From Marchantia polymorpha subsp. ruderalis (taxonomy: Eukaryota; Streptophyta; Marchantiopsida; Marchantiales; Marchantiaceae), in NCBI GenBank assembly GCA_037833965.1, contig AP031353.1:9612501-9676500 (forward strand): DNA of 64,000 nucleotides. Reading direction: 5' to 3'. Position numbers and translations under genes: made by a program. Numbering within the stretch: the stretch's first letter is position 1; each line of letters opens with the position of its first letter. This document shows positions 54,937 through 64,000 of the stretch, one piece after another. A model generated the notes under the pieces. The model ran no database searches. It had not been told where the DNA came from and saw nothing but the letters and a program-made list of their open reading frames with translations.

Positions 54937-57900
54937 TTATCGTCAGCCGGTTCTGTGCCACGAGTGCATTGAATTCTGGAGAGAGATTATCACCAGCTCC
55001 ACATTCACGAAGATGCAAGATCCGTAGTTTGGGTAGTGACGCGAGGGAAGGAGGGAGCTCAATAAGAGACTTGGTTTTTTCAAGTTCGAGCTCCTCGAGG
55101 TCTGTAAACACGCTCCAGTCGAAAAATTCGTCCAGTTTCTTCAGCTGAAAACATAAACTTAGACTTATATACTGCAGCTTTATCAGGGAACTCAAGGTCG
55201 GTGGCAATTCCTTCATCTGAGCCCATCCGCTCATTCTCAAGATCCGTAAAGCGGGCATAGCACCCGATCGTAGCACTGGAAATTCGTCCATCGATACCTC
55301 TTCACAAGCGTACATGTCCAGCTCTGTGAGAGATGGAAATCCATCTGGTCGACCAAAAGAGTTTGGTAGTTGCTTGATGTGTCGACAGCCAGATATATCA
55401 AGACACTCGAGGTTTGGAAGCTCATCAAGAGCAGGAAGATGTTTCAAGGAAGAGCAGCTCTTGAGATCTAGCCGTCTGAGCTCTGGCAGTGACTCGACTC
55501 CAAGTGGAAGGCTCAAGAGGTCTTCGCACCTGCTTAGAACTAATGTTTGCAGGGCAGTGAGATTTGAAATGTCAGGAAGAGAGCTAACTCGGATGAAGTT
55601 GACTTGCAGATGCCGGAGGCTCTTAAGGCAACTAAGCTGGAGAGGGAACGGGTATGACGGTCCAGGGAGAATGGAAAGGTTGCTGATTTTCAACGTTGTC
55701 AAAGATGTCAGCGAGGCTACATCCTGGAGAATAGCGGCAGGCTGAATGCGGATCAACCTCAACAAAGCACCTGTGATGCTCTTGGAACTGGCCCCTCCAT
55801 TCCACACGTAAGTGTCGGAAAGGTTAAGATTTTCTAGTTTTCTGAGACCCTTGATGGCTCTAGGCAACGAAACCAACCTTTTGCAATTATCTATTTGAAG
55901 ATCCCGAAGTTCTTCCAACTCCTCAATAGTACTCGCTACTCTCTCAAGCTGTGCGCAATATGAGAGCTTAAGAAGAACCAGGCGTTTCATAGTGCTAAAG
56001 GCTGCGTCGGGTATCTGTTGAATCCTTGTACGGCTGAGATCCAGTACCCTCAGTTGCTTCAAGTTCAGAAAGAATCCTCGAGGCAGCAACGATAGATTCT
56101 CGTTACTTCTCAGAAGCAGCACTTGGAGCTCAGGGGCAGCCAGATGAGACGGTAGCTCCTGTATCAGATTATTCATCAACGACAATCTTTTTGCTGAAAG
56201 ATGCTTTATCTCGACTTCGTCGTCAGGAATCCACTCTTGCGGAAATGTCGTCAACTGCCTCCCCGGTTCATACAGACAGACCCGCTCATGTACCACCTTG
56301 TCGTGTTGCAGGTTGTACCGAGCCAGGTCCCGAAGCACATCGTGAACTTTACAGGTCATGAATTCATGAGAAGAAGCAGCAGCAATCCCTGGGTTTTTGA
56401 CTTTCAGCTCAATCAAGCATCTTGCAATGAGCCAGCCCAAAAGCTCATAAGCCTCATCCTCAGGGGGATAATCTTTCCGTCTTCCAAGTATTCCCTCTCC
56501 CACCCACAAACTGATCAGATCATCCACTAATTCGACACTTGCGTCTTCGGGATACGCAGCAAAGTAGTAGAAGCAATCTTTCAAATGACGATGCGTTTCG
56601 GACAAATCGTCAACGCTGGGTTGCAAGCGATGATAGAGTTGCATTTCATGCTCGGAGCTGAGTGTCTCGGCGTTCTTCAGCTTCTTCAACGTCAGATCCC
56701 AAATGCGCTTGTCCCTCTTGCCGGCCATCGTCCCTCCGATGACTTTCAGTGCTAAGGGAAGCCCCTTGCACTCTGCCGCCACATCCTCAGCTGGTTTGCG
56801 TAAATTTATCGGAACGTTGCTCACACCGGAAAAGGCATGCCAACAGAAAAGCCTGAAGCTATCCTCTGGTTTCAGCATGGGCACTTCAATTTTCGTAGCG
56901 TGTTTCCTGTCCAGTAAATCTTGACTGCGCGTGGTCACCAAAATTTTGCTCCCAGACGAAGATGAATGATTCACAAATGCATCAAAGACGTCCAAAATTC
57001 TCGACTTCCATACATCATCCAACACCAGCAACAGCTTCTTCCTTTGCCCTTGAAGTTGAAGTTCATGGCATACTTGCTGTGCATAGACCTCCTCGGAACT
57101 GGAGGGTGGGGGCAGGCGTGCACTTAGCATTCTCAACAGAGATCGGAGAATCTCTTTGATGTTTGGATCCCGAGCAACTGTTAACCAGAAAATCCTGTCC
57201 TCGAAATGTTGCCTCAGTGGGGGATCATTTAACAGTCTTGAGGCCAACAGGGTTTTTCCAGCACCACCCATGGACCAAAGCCCTACCCACCGACCTCCAT
57301 CTTCTTCGAGGAGAATTGACCTCGCAGAGTCCAAAAGCTCATCGCCACCAAAAACCCGAGCGCTGATCTGTCGTTCAAACTGACGTTGCGGAGACGGAAA
57401 TTTATCTGCAGAACTTCCGATTGCTGAACCTTGAGTCAGTGTCAAGAAGTGCTCGTCAGCTTGTCCTCTGATATCCTCAAATGCACGATCAACTGTGATG
57501 GTTCCATATGGTATGCCATAGTTGTTGGTAGGGGTGTTGACTGTCACCCGTGTGATCCGAGAGAGGTCAGCACAGTGAACTTCGTGTATCAGATCACTCT
57601 GCAATTGATTTGCGTTCTTCATGCTCTCTTGCAGATCAGCCAGTATCTTATTCTGTTCGTCAGTAGTCTCCTTTGTGTATCCCAGCTGAACCAGCGGTGC
57701 TTGCCCCACAAGATCGGTGATTCCCCTAGTCACTTCAACGAGCTTCTTCGAGGTGGATCTGTTCTTCACGATGTTCCAAGGCCTGGATCCCTGGCTGATG
57801 CACTCACGCACCACTTTATCCGCTTCTTCCAGTCGGGATCGAAGTTTCTCCAGCCACTCTGTTACAGGCGTTGACTTGTTCTGACCCTGCCCTTTTTTTG

Positions 57901-58063
57901 AGCTATCACATAGGAATTGCACAAGTGGTGCCAAACCCTCAAGCAGCACGAGCAATGCCTTACAATTTTTGTTACGATCCACAGCTTGCTTGACTGCATC
58001 GATCAGCCCCTGAAGCAACAGCTCGACTCCAAAGCCGATGACAACGCTTACAAGCTCAGCCAT
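54911..58063 (-). CDS. NLR immune receptor NLR2 with RPW8-like coiled-coil, NB-ARC and LRRs
   Basis: A single-exon gene of 1050 residues from the ATG at 58063 (MAELVSVVIGFGVELLLQ). The upstream stretch that is open in NLR1 has a 13-bp gap and a stop here, which supports this start for both genes. Layout as in NLR1: RPW8-like helical domain 1-125, P-loop SMGGAGKT at about 264-271, LLLVLDDVW, GSKILVTTRS, CKGLPLAL, CFYYFAAYPED, a VHD motif (TCKVHDVLRDL), then LRRs to the end. It differs in the region after RNBS-D (KNPGIAAASS in place of the NLR1 RPSTYDGDEV stretch), in several LRR surface residues and in the C-terminus, where an insert gives TGKVYPAR in place of RV. No internal stop was seen, so it is probably functional. 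Same strand as NLR1 and arisen from it, or its parent, by segmental duplication. Confidence 0.93.
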   Translation of the reverse strand: MAELVSVVIGFGVELLLQGLIDAVKQAVDRNKNCKALLVLLEGLAPLVQFLCDSSKKGQGQNKSTPVTEWLEKLRSRLEEADKVVRECISQGSRPWNIVKNRSTSKKLVEVTRGITDLVGQAPLVQLGYTKETTDEQNKILADLQESMKNANQLQSDLIHEVHCADLSRITRVTVNTPTNNYGIPYGTITVDRAFEDIRGQADEHFLTLTQGSAIGSSADKFPSPQRQFERQISARVFGGDELLDSARSILLEEDGGRWVGLWSMGGAGKTLLASRLLNDPPLRQHFEDRIFWLTVARDPNIKEILRSLLRMLSARLPPPSSSEEVYAQQVCHELQLQGQRKKLLLVLDDVWKSRILDVFDAFVNHSSSSGSKILVTTRSQDLLDRKHATKIEVPMLKPEDSFRLFCWHAFSGVSNVPINLRKPAEDVAAECKGLPLALKVIGGTMAGKRDKRIWDLTLKKLKNAETLSSEHEMQLYHRLQPSVDDLSETHRHLKDCFYYFAAYPEDASVELVDDLISLWVGEGILGRRKDYPPEDEAYELLGWLIARCLIELKVKNPGIAAASSHEFMTCKVHDVLRDLARYNLQHDKVVHERVCLYEPGRQLTTFPQEWIPDDEVEIKHLSAKRLSLMNNLIQELPSHLAAPELQVLLLRSNENLSLLPRGFFLNLKQLRVLDLSRTRIQQIPDAAFSTMKRLVLLKLSYCAQLERVASTIEELEELRDLQIDNCKRLVSLPRAIKGLRKLENLNLSDTYVWNGGASSKSITGALLRLIRIQPAAILQDVASLTSLTTLKISNLSILPGPSYPFPLQLSCLKSLRHLQVNFIRVSSLPDISNLTALQTLVLSRCEDLLSLPLGVESLPELRRLDLKSCSSLKHLPALDELPNLECLDISGCRHIKQLPNSFGRPDGFPSLTELDMYACEEVSMDEFPVLRSGAMPALRILRMSGWAQMKELPPTLSSLIKLQYISLSLCFQLKKLDEFFDWSVFTDLEELELEKTKSLIELPPSLASLPKLRILHLRECGAGDNLSPEFNALVAQNRLTITGKVYPAR

Positions 58064-59178
58064 TGCAACGTAATTGTTGTAGACTGCAGCTGCTCCCTCG
58101 ACATACAAAACGTATGGCCCCACACCTACAGACAACTTGCCTGGACAATGTGGTCCTCTGTAATTAGCATCTGAGTAGAACGTTGAGCTTGTAATATCGT
58201 AAATCAGCTTTTTTAAGACGACAACTTACAAATCATTCCCAAATGTGGAAAACTATCTTCCGCTAGTACTAAGATATATCTGACTATCTGATACTTGAAT
58301 AAGACTACGGAAAAAGAGATAAACTTTTAATTGGAGAAACCTTTATATATATATAATTGGTTTGATTGCCACTCTTTTGCCTGTGGGATGAGAAAACCCA
58401 AGAGGTTTAGGCATGAAGCAGTTCACAAACCTGCAACGTCTAGGGTGAAATGATCGCTACTTACCACCAACATGGAATTCAACAAGCAGACAAGCGAACC
58501 GAGATTATCGCGACGGACAGTATTTCCCTGGCAATTTTTCATCCCACCTTCACGTCCTGCAAAGTATTGGACCCACAACGCCCTGAACAGAGCACGCAAC
58601 ACAGCCAAGTCCATGTCAGTCGGACACAATGAATGCACTTTCTGCATGCGAGGGCAGGGTCGGGGCATCTGGAAGTGAAATTCTGCTGACTGAGATCTTT
58701 GTTGCAGAGAAACGTGATTTCGTGAGAAAACGAGTAATCTTCAGATGAATCATAATCGGCGTACTCAAGAGTGACGGAGTACAGCTTTCTCTGAGTGTGG
58801 ATGTTCAGCAGACGTACTTCGCATCTACAGAAGAAATCAAATTGAAATTGTCGACATTCTGATGAGGTGTGCGGGCTAAAAAGATTTCCATCAGCGAAAC
58901 TAAAACAATTTCTCAATTTTATATTTTTATCCTCATCCGCGTCTCATGAGCAGGTGGTTACCTGCGTGCTGGCTTGGTGCTGTATCGGTGTCCGTCGTCT
59001 CCTGTGCATAAACTTTCCTTCCCGTTATCGCTCGTATTCCATCGACGAAGCTCACCGGGCGTGGAGGGCCATTTGAGCACGAGTGCACTCTGTTTTGGAC
59101 AGGAGTGCGAATGCTCACATTGTCTGTCAGTGTCGTCCGTTGAGTTTTGAGGCAGGAGTGATGGTGTCGCCGTCATGT
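58064..59178. repeat. NLR2 upstream segment (U2)
   Basis: Colinear with NLR1 upstream 39611-41037 but about 300 bp shorter, with gaps around 58270-58380. The part near 58930-59120 is the most conserved. It lacks the ACAAGACTTTT phrase that precedes E1 in U1. Confidence 0.65.
58933..59118 (-). CDS. Conserved small open frame upstream of NLR2 (uncertain)
   Basis: Counterpart of the frames at 40779-40964 and within 46793-47050. It starts MSIRTPVQNRVHSCSNG and keeps VSFVDGIRAITGRKVYAQ. The donor-like CAG/GTAACC near 58960 is kept. Changes relative to U1 include conservative replacements (S to T, M to L). A small gene, a leader exon or a conserved regulatory stretch are all possible. Confidence 0.35.
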   Translation of the reverse strand: MSIRTPVQNRVHSCSNGPPRPVSFVDGIRAITGRKVYAQETTDTDTAPSQHAGNHLLMRRG

Positions 59179-60855
59179 AAAGCCACCCCGACCGTATGCC
59201 TCCGGGCTGACGGCAGGAGCCCTTCATACGAGCACAGTTCGGGCGTCGCCGTTACTCACCCCGTTCGGCCTCGGCCCGGCTAAGTTTGTCGCTAAAGTTG
59301 AAGGTGTTAAAAGCTAAAGTTAAAGTCGAGAGTACTTGGTCTGGAGCGGAGGAGTCGACAACTCTTTGCTTTCGCGCATCTTTTGTCTCTAGTCTTCTAT
59401 TCGAACCCTCGTTCTTCTTCTTGTTGTCCGCTTTCTTCATGAACCAAATGCGTGGAGAAGTGAAGATGTCAACGCTGCAGCATGCTGAGCAACGAGGAGT
59501 GATTCCGTCGATGTTATCTTTGCTGTGAATTGTGGTGGCGAATTGCTCCGGCCCATCAGTGCCGGTCAATCCTGAAGTTAAATAATGCGATGTCAAATAA
59601 TTTCTCACTGAGAACGCTGTCAAACCAATTTCCGAGCACTCAATTGAAAATTCTGGTAGGCATCGAAGTGACTATTATTGTGGAAGTGTACACTTGCTTC
59701 ACGATCTTTTACTTACAATTCGCGATTGGAAGCTTTAAAATTAAGCTAATGTTAAAGCAAGCCACTGATTTGCGAAATACGAAACTACTTGTATTTAAAA
59801 AATCCCAGAATACTGCACTTTTGCTTAGATGAATCCAATTATCACTAAGGATTTAGACGATCCTTGTCTTATGCTCGTGAATAATTATAACTTTTGTGAG
59901 CATGCAACCCAATCAACACTGGATAGACCATATTGTGTGGCCTGTGAGGGTGAGCTTTGACATGTACCTTCTTACGGGACAGGATTTAGTTGTCAAGACT
60001 GAAGGAAAATGTTGGTACGTTGGGGATTCATACCAATCAATCCAGTGCACAATTCATTCGTTTGGCTTTGTAACTCTTCAAAACATGTTCGTTTTACGAA
60101 CCCCCAGTTTTACAATTGATGGTCTCGAGCAAGGGGGTGACAGATATCAGGGCTTTGTTGATATCTCAGCGTAAATCGCATTTCACGAACTGATAGAATG
60201 AGAACATACCAATAGAGACAAGCCTAGATCCGAATTTTAAAACACCAGTCCTCAAGTGATTAACATCAGGCATACCGAACACTAGAGAGCCCTGGATTCG
60301 ATAATTACAAGAAGAGAAGTTTTTTCACTCGCATTTACGTAGCGCACTGTCTGAACTGTGTTGATGGCCTATCATCACAGCAAGAAGACTACACACGAAG
60401 CCAACAGATTGATAGGCAGGTTCAATCAGTATCCCATAATCAGAAGACATTTTGAAAATCCTACGAACGTATCCATTTTACATTCCATCAAGAATCCTTA
60501 TTAACCTTCGAATTAATAACCCTACTGACGATACTGCTGCGATATATATCAAGCCTTGTGAATTTCACGTAATGTACAATTGTCGATAGAAAAGCACCGT
60601 ATGCAAAAATACTAAACTGGCTCATTACATGTAATCAGCGTACATCTTTGTTTCTTGATACCCCTCTAGAACACTTTTTGTGTGGCTGGGTTGCACTCAA
60701 CATGCAATTATTCGAAGCTTAATGCAGAAAATCTTCTATGAAGCCCTGGACGTTAAGCAAAGAATAAATAGAGATATTCCATGAATAATTTACTGTTAGT
60801 TTTATGGTTGCATATTTCCTTGAAGATTTGGTCTCTCGTCTTTATGGCATGTTCC

Positions 60856-60905
60856 TCACTATTAAACCCAGCCGAAGCATCTGCTTTGGCTGGGTTTAGT
60901 AGTGA
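60856..60905. repeat. Long hairpin, 24-bp arms (22 matched) and 2-nt loop, only in U2
   Basis: Arm 60856-60879 pairs with 60882-60905 except at two positions. The reverse complement of the right arm (TCACTACTAAACCCAGCCAA and on) equals the U1 sequence near 42649 exactly. So the right arm is an inverted copy of the ancestral sequence, and the left arm has since changed at two sites. U1 instead has two direct partial copies of the phrase (near 42647 and 42691). Confidence 0.9.
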
Positions 60906-61197
60906 AATGCTTTGAATAGAAAGGAACAGAAATGATGCTTTTACGTTAAAGCGGGTAATTCTCCATACGATGTTCCTCTGCGCGTCCAAGGCCACCAAGG
61001 AAGATCATTACATCTGAGATTGGAGCAAGGAGCAGCAGGCCAGCGGTCTTCAAATGCTAAGTTGAGATTCGCCGAAAATGATAAGGACGAGAGGAGTCGC
61101 CAGTTCGCAACCGATATACTTGGAAGAATCGACTCGTGTGAATCGGCTTTGAATCAACACGGCCTATGGACAACTTAACCATAAATCAGCTATCATA

Positions 61198-61230
61198 ATC
61201 CTTCACGCAAAGGATTATTGCGTGAAGGAT
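61198..61230. repeat. Hairpin, 13-bp perfect arms and 7-nt loop
   Basis: Arm 61198-61210 (ATCCTTCACGCAA) pairs with 61218-61230. The U1 counterpart (about 43023-43055) has mismatches in the left arm (CCTCCACGC), so pairing is perfect only in U2. Confidence 0.85.
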
Positions 61231-61672
61231 CTATCAGTCACATGGATTACTGGGACTCCAGAGACCTTCTTTCTACCCACTCTGTAATCAACACCACCCT
61301 TCTAAGAGTGGTCCGTTGTGTGAATCGGTTTGAGAGAAGCTCCCACTTCCACCTCAATCAACGTCCACGTTTAAAAACATGGAATGCCCTGCGGATGCAG
61401 CTATAATATTGCTCCTGAAAGAGAAGAAAATTGGACAAGAAGAGTGAGGGTTAGAATAGAATACTAGAGAGAAGAGGCAGGAAAGTCAAGAGCTTGTGAG
61501 CTACTCCGAGTCCAGACCAAGTACTCTCGCACACCTCAGTGAACTTTAGCCACTAACTTAGCAGTCCCTTCCGTACCAACGATGTGCGTAACGGCGAGGA
61601 CACAAAGGTGTTCGTATGAACGTACCCGGCCGTATGCGGAAAACGAATACGGTCGGGGTGGCTTTGTACAAA

Positions 61673-61683
61673 AGTCTTGTAAG
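61673..61683. repeat. Target-site duplication of E2, left copy
   Basis: AGTCTTGTAAG here is repeated exactly at 63885-63895. The uninterrupted site is seen in U1 at 43499-43509. Confidence 0.85.
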
Positions 61684-63884
61684 GCTCCTCGCTAGAACAA
61701 CCCCGACCGTATGCTCTCCGGGCTGACGGCGTATGTACACCGTTGGTGTTTCACCGTCACCGTCACCCAGTGGGTTTCGCTGTCACCGTCACCCACGGTT
61801 TCGCGTTTCGTCCGAAGAAGAGAGGCCCTGTAGCCTTTTCGTCTAGCATTTCTTTTTACGCACTCTCTCAGATTGGCGATGGCGGATCAGGCTACCTCGG
61901 AGGTGGCGATTTGTCGAATGATTTTTCCATTCAACCTGATGAGTTACGATTGTCAGGGCATTTGCGTTTGTATGGGGCCAGGGTTTTTTCTGTCGTCGCG
62001 GCTGTTAGAGATATGGCGGGGTTTCAGATTTTGCTTGGTTTCCTTCTTCCTCCCAGGGCTTTCTAAAAGCTCGATGTCAGCCTTGCACTCCGTTTCTCTC
62101 CCCGTCCCTTCCCATCACTGAACCTTCCATGCTGTTTTTCTCTTCCGTCTGGGCTATTCTCCTCGTCTTCCTCTATCCCAGCACGACATAAGCTTCGCAT
62201 GTAAATACCTCCTTTTTCCTGCTATGGCTTTCGGAATCGTCTACCCGTAAGGGTTTCAGAAGAGCGCAATAGTCCCGACCCTGTCATAAGACGTGTATGT
62301 TTACCATCCGTGCCCATGTCTACAATCAAATCAGTATCGATTAATTGCTGCAGTAAGTGGCGATGGGTGACTTACTGCAATTTACTGAAGTGGGCAGTGC
62401 TGAAGAAGAGGTTTCCTCGAAGTGCCATAGTGGAAACAGAAAACTTCTCTCGAATCTTTAGAGAGTTTAGAGCAGTAACTCACGGTGTGGAGGGTGAACA
62501 TCTCTATCTTTTTCAAATTATGTATACTGAAGAGCCTGGTACATCAGTTGGGATCACACTCTCCTGTCAACCTTCTCTGTCGATGCACAACTAGTGGCTT
62601 TCACAGTCCAGCAATCCGATCAGCCCGTCCTGTCCGCGTTTCCTAGACAAACCTTTCTCCCGTCCAAGCTCACAGAGGTGGCGAGATCTCGGGAAGTCAA
62701 AAAAAAGAAAAAACCGTCTTTCTGTACAGAATGTTGCTTCTTTCTCTTCGGCAAGTGTGTTCAAGAGGTGGAGAGAGATTTTGGATTTGGCCCGCCTCCG
62801 TCCATCTTTCGATGTGTACACATACATGCATTTAATAAAACGCAATGCTTAAAAAGCGCACGGAATGTCGTCATTGTTGTCGAATGTTAGAACCTCCGAC
62901 AGAACTGGTGGTTTAAGTGATTTGGCTGCATCGATTGATGAAGAAGGCAATCTTGCTGAAACAAAATATGTGACTGCAATTGTGATTTCTTTTGTGCTTA
63001 TGGGAGAATCTTCACGGAAGATAGGTTGAGAGCTTCGAGGAAATTCTTAGAAGCCGTTCAACGCATCTGACATGACCTCCGATTCTCAGCACTTTATCGC
63101 TGGCTGCTTCGTAGCTCCTTTGTCGATTAGAGGGTTTAGGGTGGGTTCGATTCCTCAGACAAGGCAGTCACTCTGATAATGAGGATTTCACGGAATAATG
63201 AGAAGTTTAAGCAACATCCCTGCGATCGAGGCTAGACATGAACGTGTATTGCAAATCACGTCTCACAAATCAACCCGTACCATTGATGAGCGCGATTACA
63301 TAGTGTTCAGCGCTTTGCCGCCTAGGCTCCTTTGCCGATTTTGTGTTCAAAACTCTTTACTGACAGCTTTTGTTTTCATTCGATGGTTCTTTTGAGTCTT
63401 TCAATTCCCAGAAGTAATTTGTATTAAGCTTTAGTGTCACTGAGAACAAGATCCGGACTTGTACGCGAACTGTGTTGACTTATGAATCTTACTACTCAGA
63501 AGCTCTGATATCCTTGTTTGGTTTCGTGAGATGGTGCTCCAAAGAAGCAGCATTCCAAAATTTGAACAAGCCGCTTCTGTGTCCCGCACACGGTATTGTT
63601 TAATGAAGGCGAAAGAATAGTTCGCTCTGGGTTGAACACACTGCTGATGAGAATCCTCGCCGAAGATACAAGAATATGAACCCGCACGAAGGCTCTTGTC
63701 GGGCACACTATTCCATCGCGCCGACACGTGTCACACATCCGCTGTACACGTGTCGAATTTGAATCCCGAGAGTTAACGCTCGACGGGTGACTTCTTGGTG
63801 CGACGGTGACAAATGACAGACCGTCACGACGGTGACCGTACGCCGTCAGCCCACAGTTATACGGTCGGGGTTGTTCTAGCCTGC
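61684..63884. mobile_element. TIR DNA transposon E2, 2.2 kb, MULE-like, possible gene-capture element
   Basis: Bounded by an exact 11-bp target duplication and by inverted ends containing GCTAGAACAACCCCGACCGT at 61691 and in reverse complement ending at 63880. The inner motif GGGCTGACGGCGTA is also inverted, and the ACCCCGACCGTAT core is shared with E1. Long TIRs plus 11 bp fit the Mutator superfamily. No transposase is present. The interior is GC-richer than its surroundings and looks like transcript material: a C/T-rich leader-like stretch, then GGCGATGGCGGATCAGG (ATG near 61879, frame MADQATSEVAICRM, 82 codons), with an overlapping 107-codon frame from 61743. This suggests captured host sequence (Pack-MULE type), which is inference. 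Absent from U1 and U3. Confidence 0.75.
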
Positions 63885-64000
63885 AGTCTTGTAAGCGCCA
63901 CCTGAGCGCTTCGCTGTGGCTGGCTGTGTGTGTAAGTAGCGGCAACTCGTAACTTTCTATGGCTTTATTGTATAAGGGCACTGTGGCTACACCTAGGGGA
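63885..64000. repeat. U2 resumes after E2 and runs off the window
   Basis: After the right target duplication the sequence GCGCCACCTGAGCGCTTCGC and onward matches U1 43510-43625 and U3 47125-47235. The duplication therefore extends beyond the right edge. Confidence 0.9.

Larger units (their letters stand above)
59179..61665. mobile_element. TIR DNA transposon E1, U2 copy (non-autonomous, MULE-like)
   Basis: The left end AAAGCCACCCCGACCGTATG is inverted against the right end at 61665. It is colinear with the U1 copy. The left third is clearly diverged from U1, while about 60240-61660 is nearly identical (about 98% by eye) to 42030-43490. It contains a 24-bp near-perfect palindrome pair (60856-60905) and a 13-bp hairpin (61198-61230). 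No transposase frame was seen. Confidence 0.75.

Noticed and set aside
63140-63160. B-box-like GGTTCGATTCC inside E2
   Set aside because: No acceptor stem or anticodon arm at the required distances.

Overview
This window looks like nuclear DNA of a land plant, most likely a bryophyte and probably a moss. It has compact intron-rich housekeeping genes with plant splice signals, NLR immune receptors with an RPW8-like N-terminal domain, and long, very AT-rich, gene-free blocks. The species call is inference; no marker gene is present.

Region 1 (1-8147, + strand) is a large nuclear protein gene that enters from the left edge. I rebuilt seven exons that join in frame (about 1773 residues in the window). 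It has seven WSRG/QLNLGG repeats, a Gln-rich middle with two low-complexity repeat tracts, and a conserved C-terminal part resembling the plant 'dentin sialophosphoprotein-like' family. Region 2 (8148-20041) has no gene I can support; it holds AT-rich sequence, an 86-bp x 3 tandem repeat and small hairpins. Region 3 (26496-20042, - strand) is a complete PRP4-type splicing kinase (PRPF4B/PRP4K family). Its 12 exons give a 1256-residue frame with a charged RS/RE N-terminus, a C-terminal kinase domain and one GC-AG intron.

Region 4 (27540-64000) is a duplicated NLR locus. The module is [AT-rich block + minus-strand NLR + a conserved upstream segment + a 2.45 kb TIR transposon]. Unit U1 spans about 35.7-44.8 kb and carries NLR1. 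Unit U2 spans about 54.06 kb to the window end and carries NLR2. A degenerate unit U3 (45.69-48.0 kb) keeps only a broken, scrambled 5' piece of an NLR. AT-rich block A (27.5-35.7 kb) and block B (48.0-54.05 kb) are diverged relatives, and block B has about 0.6 kb inverted-repeat arms. Transposon E1 is shared by U1 and U2, so it predates the duplication. A second element of the same terminal family (E2, 61684-63884, 11-bp target duplication) and a 353-bp MITE (43845-44197, 10-bp target duplication) are later; the paralogous units supply the empty sites.

A theme across the window is short, near-perfect inverted repeats with loops of 0-7 nt, in introns and intergenic DNA. Several are present in one paralogous unit and absent or imperfect in the other, which points to template-switch mutation. 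NLR2 also carries a 128-bp foreign insert that replaces its last codons.
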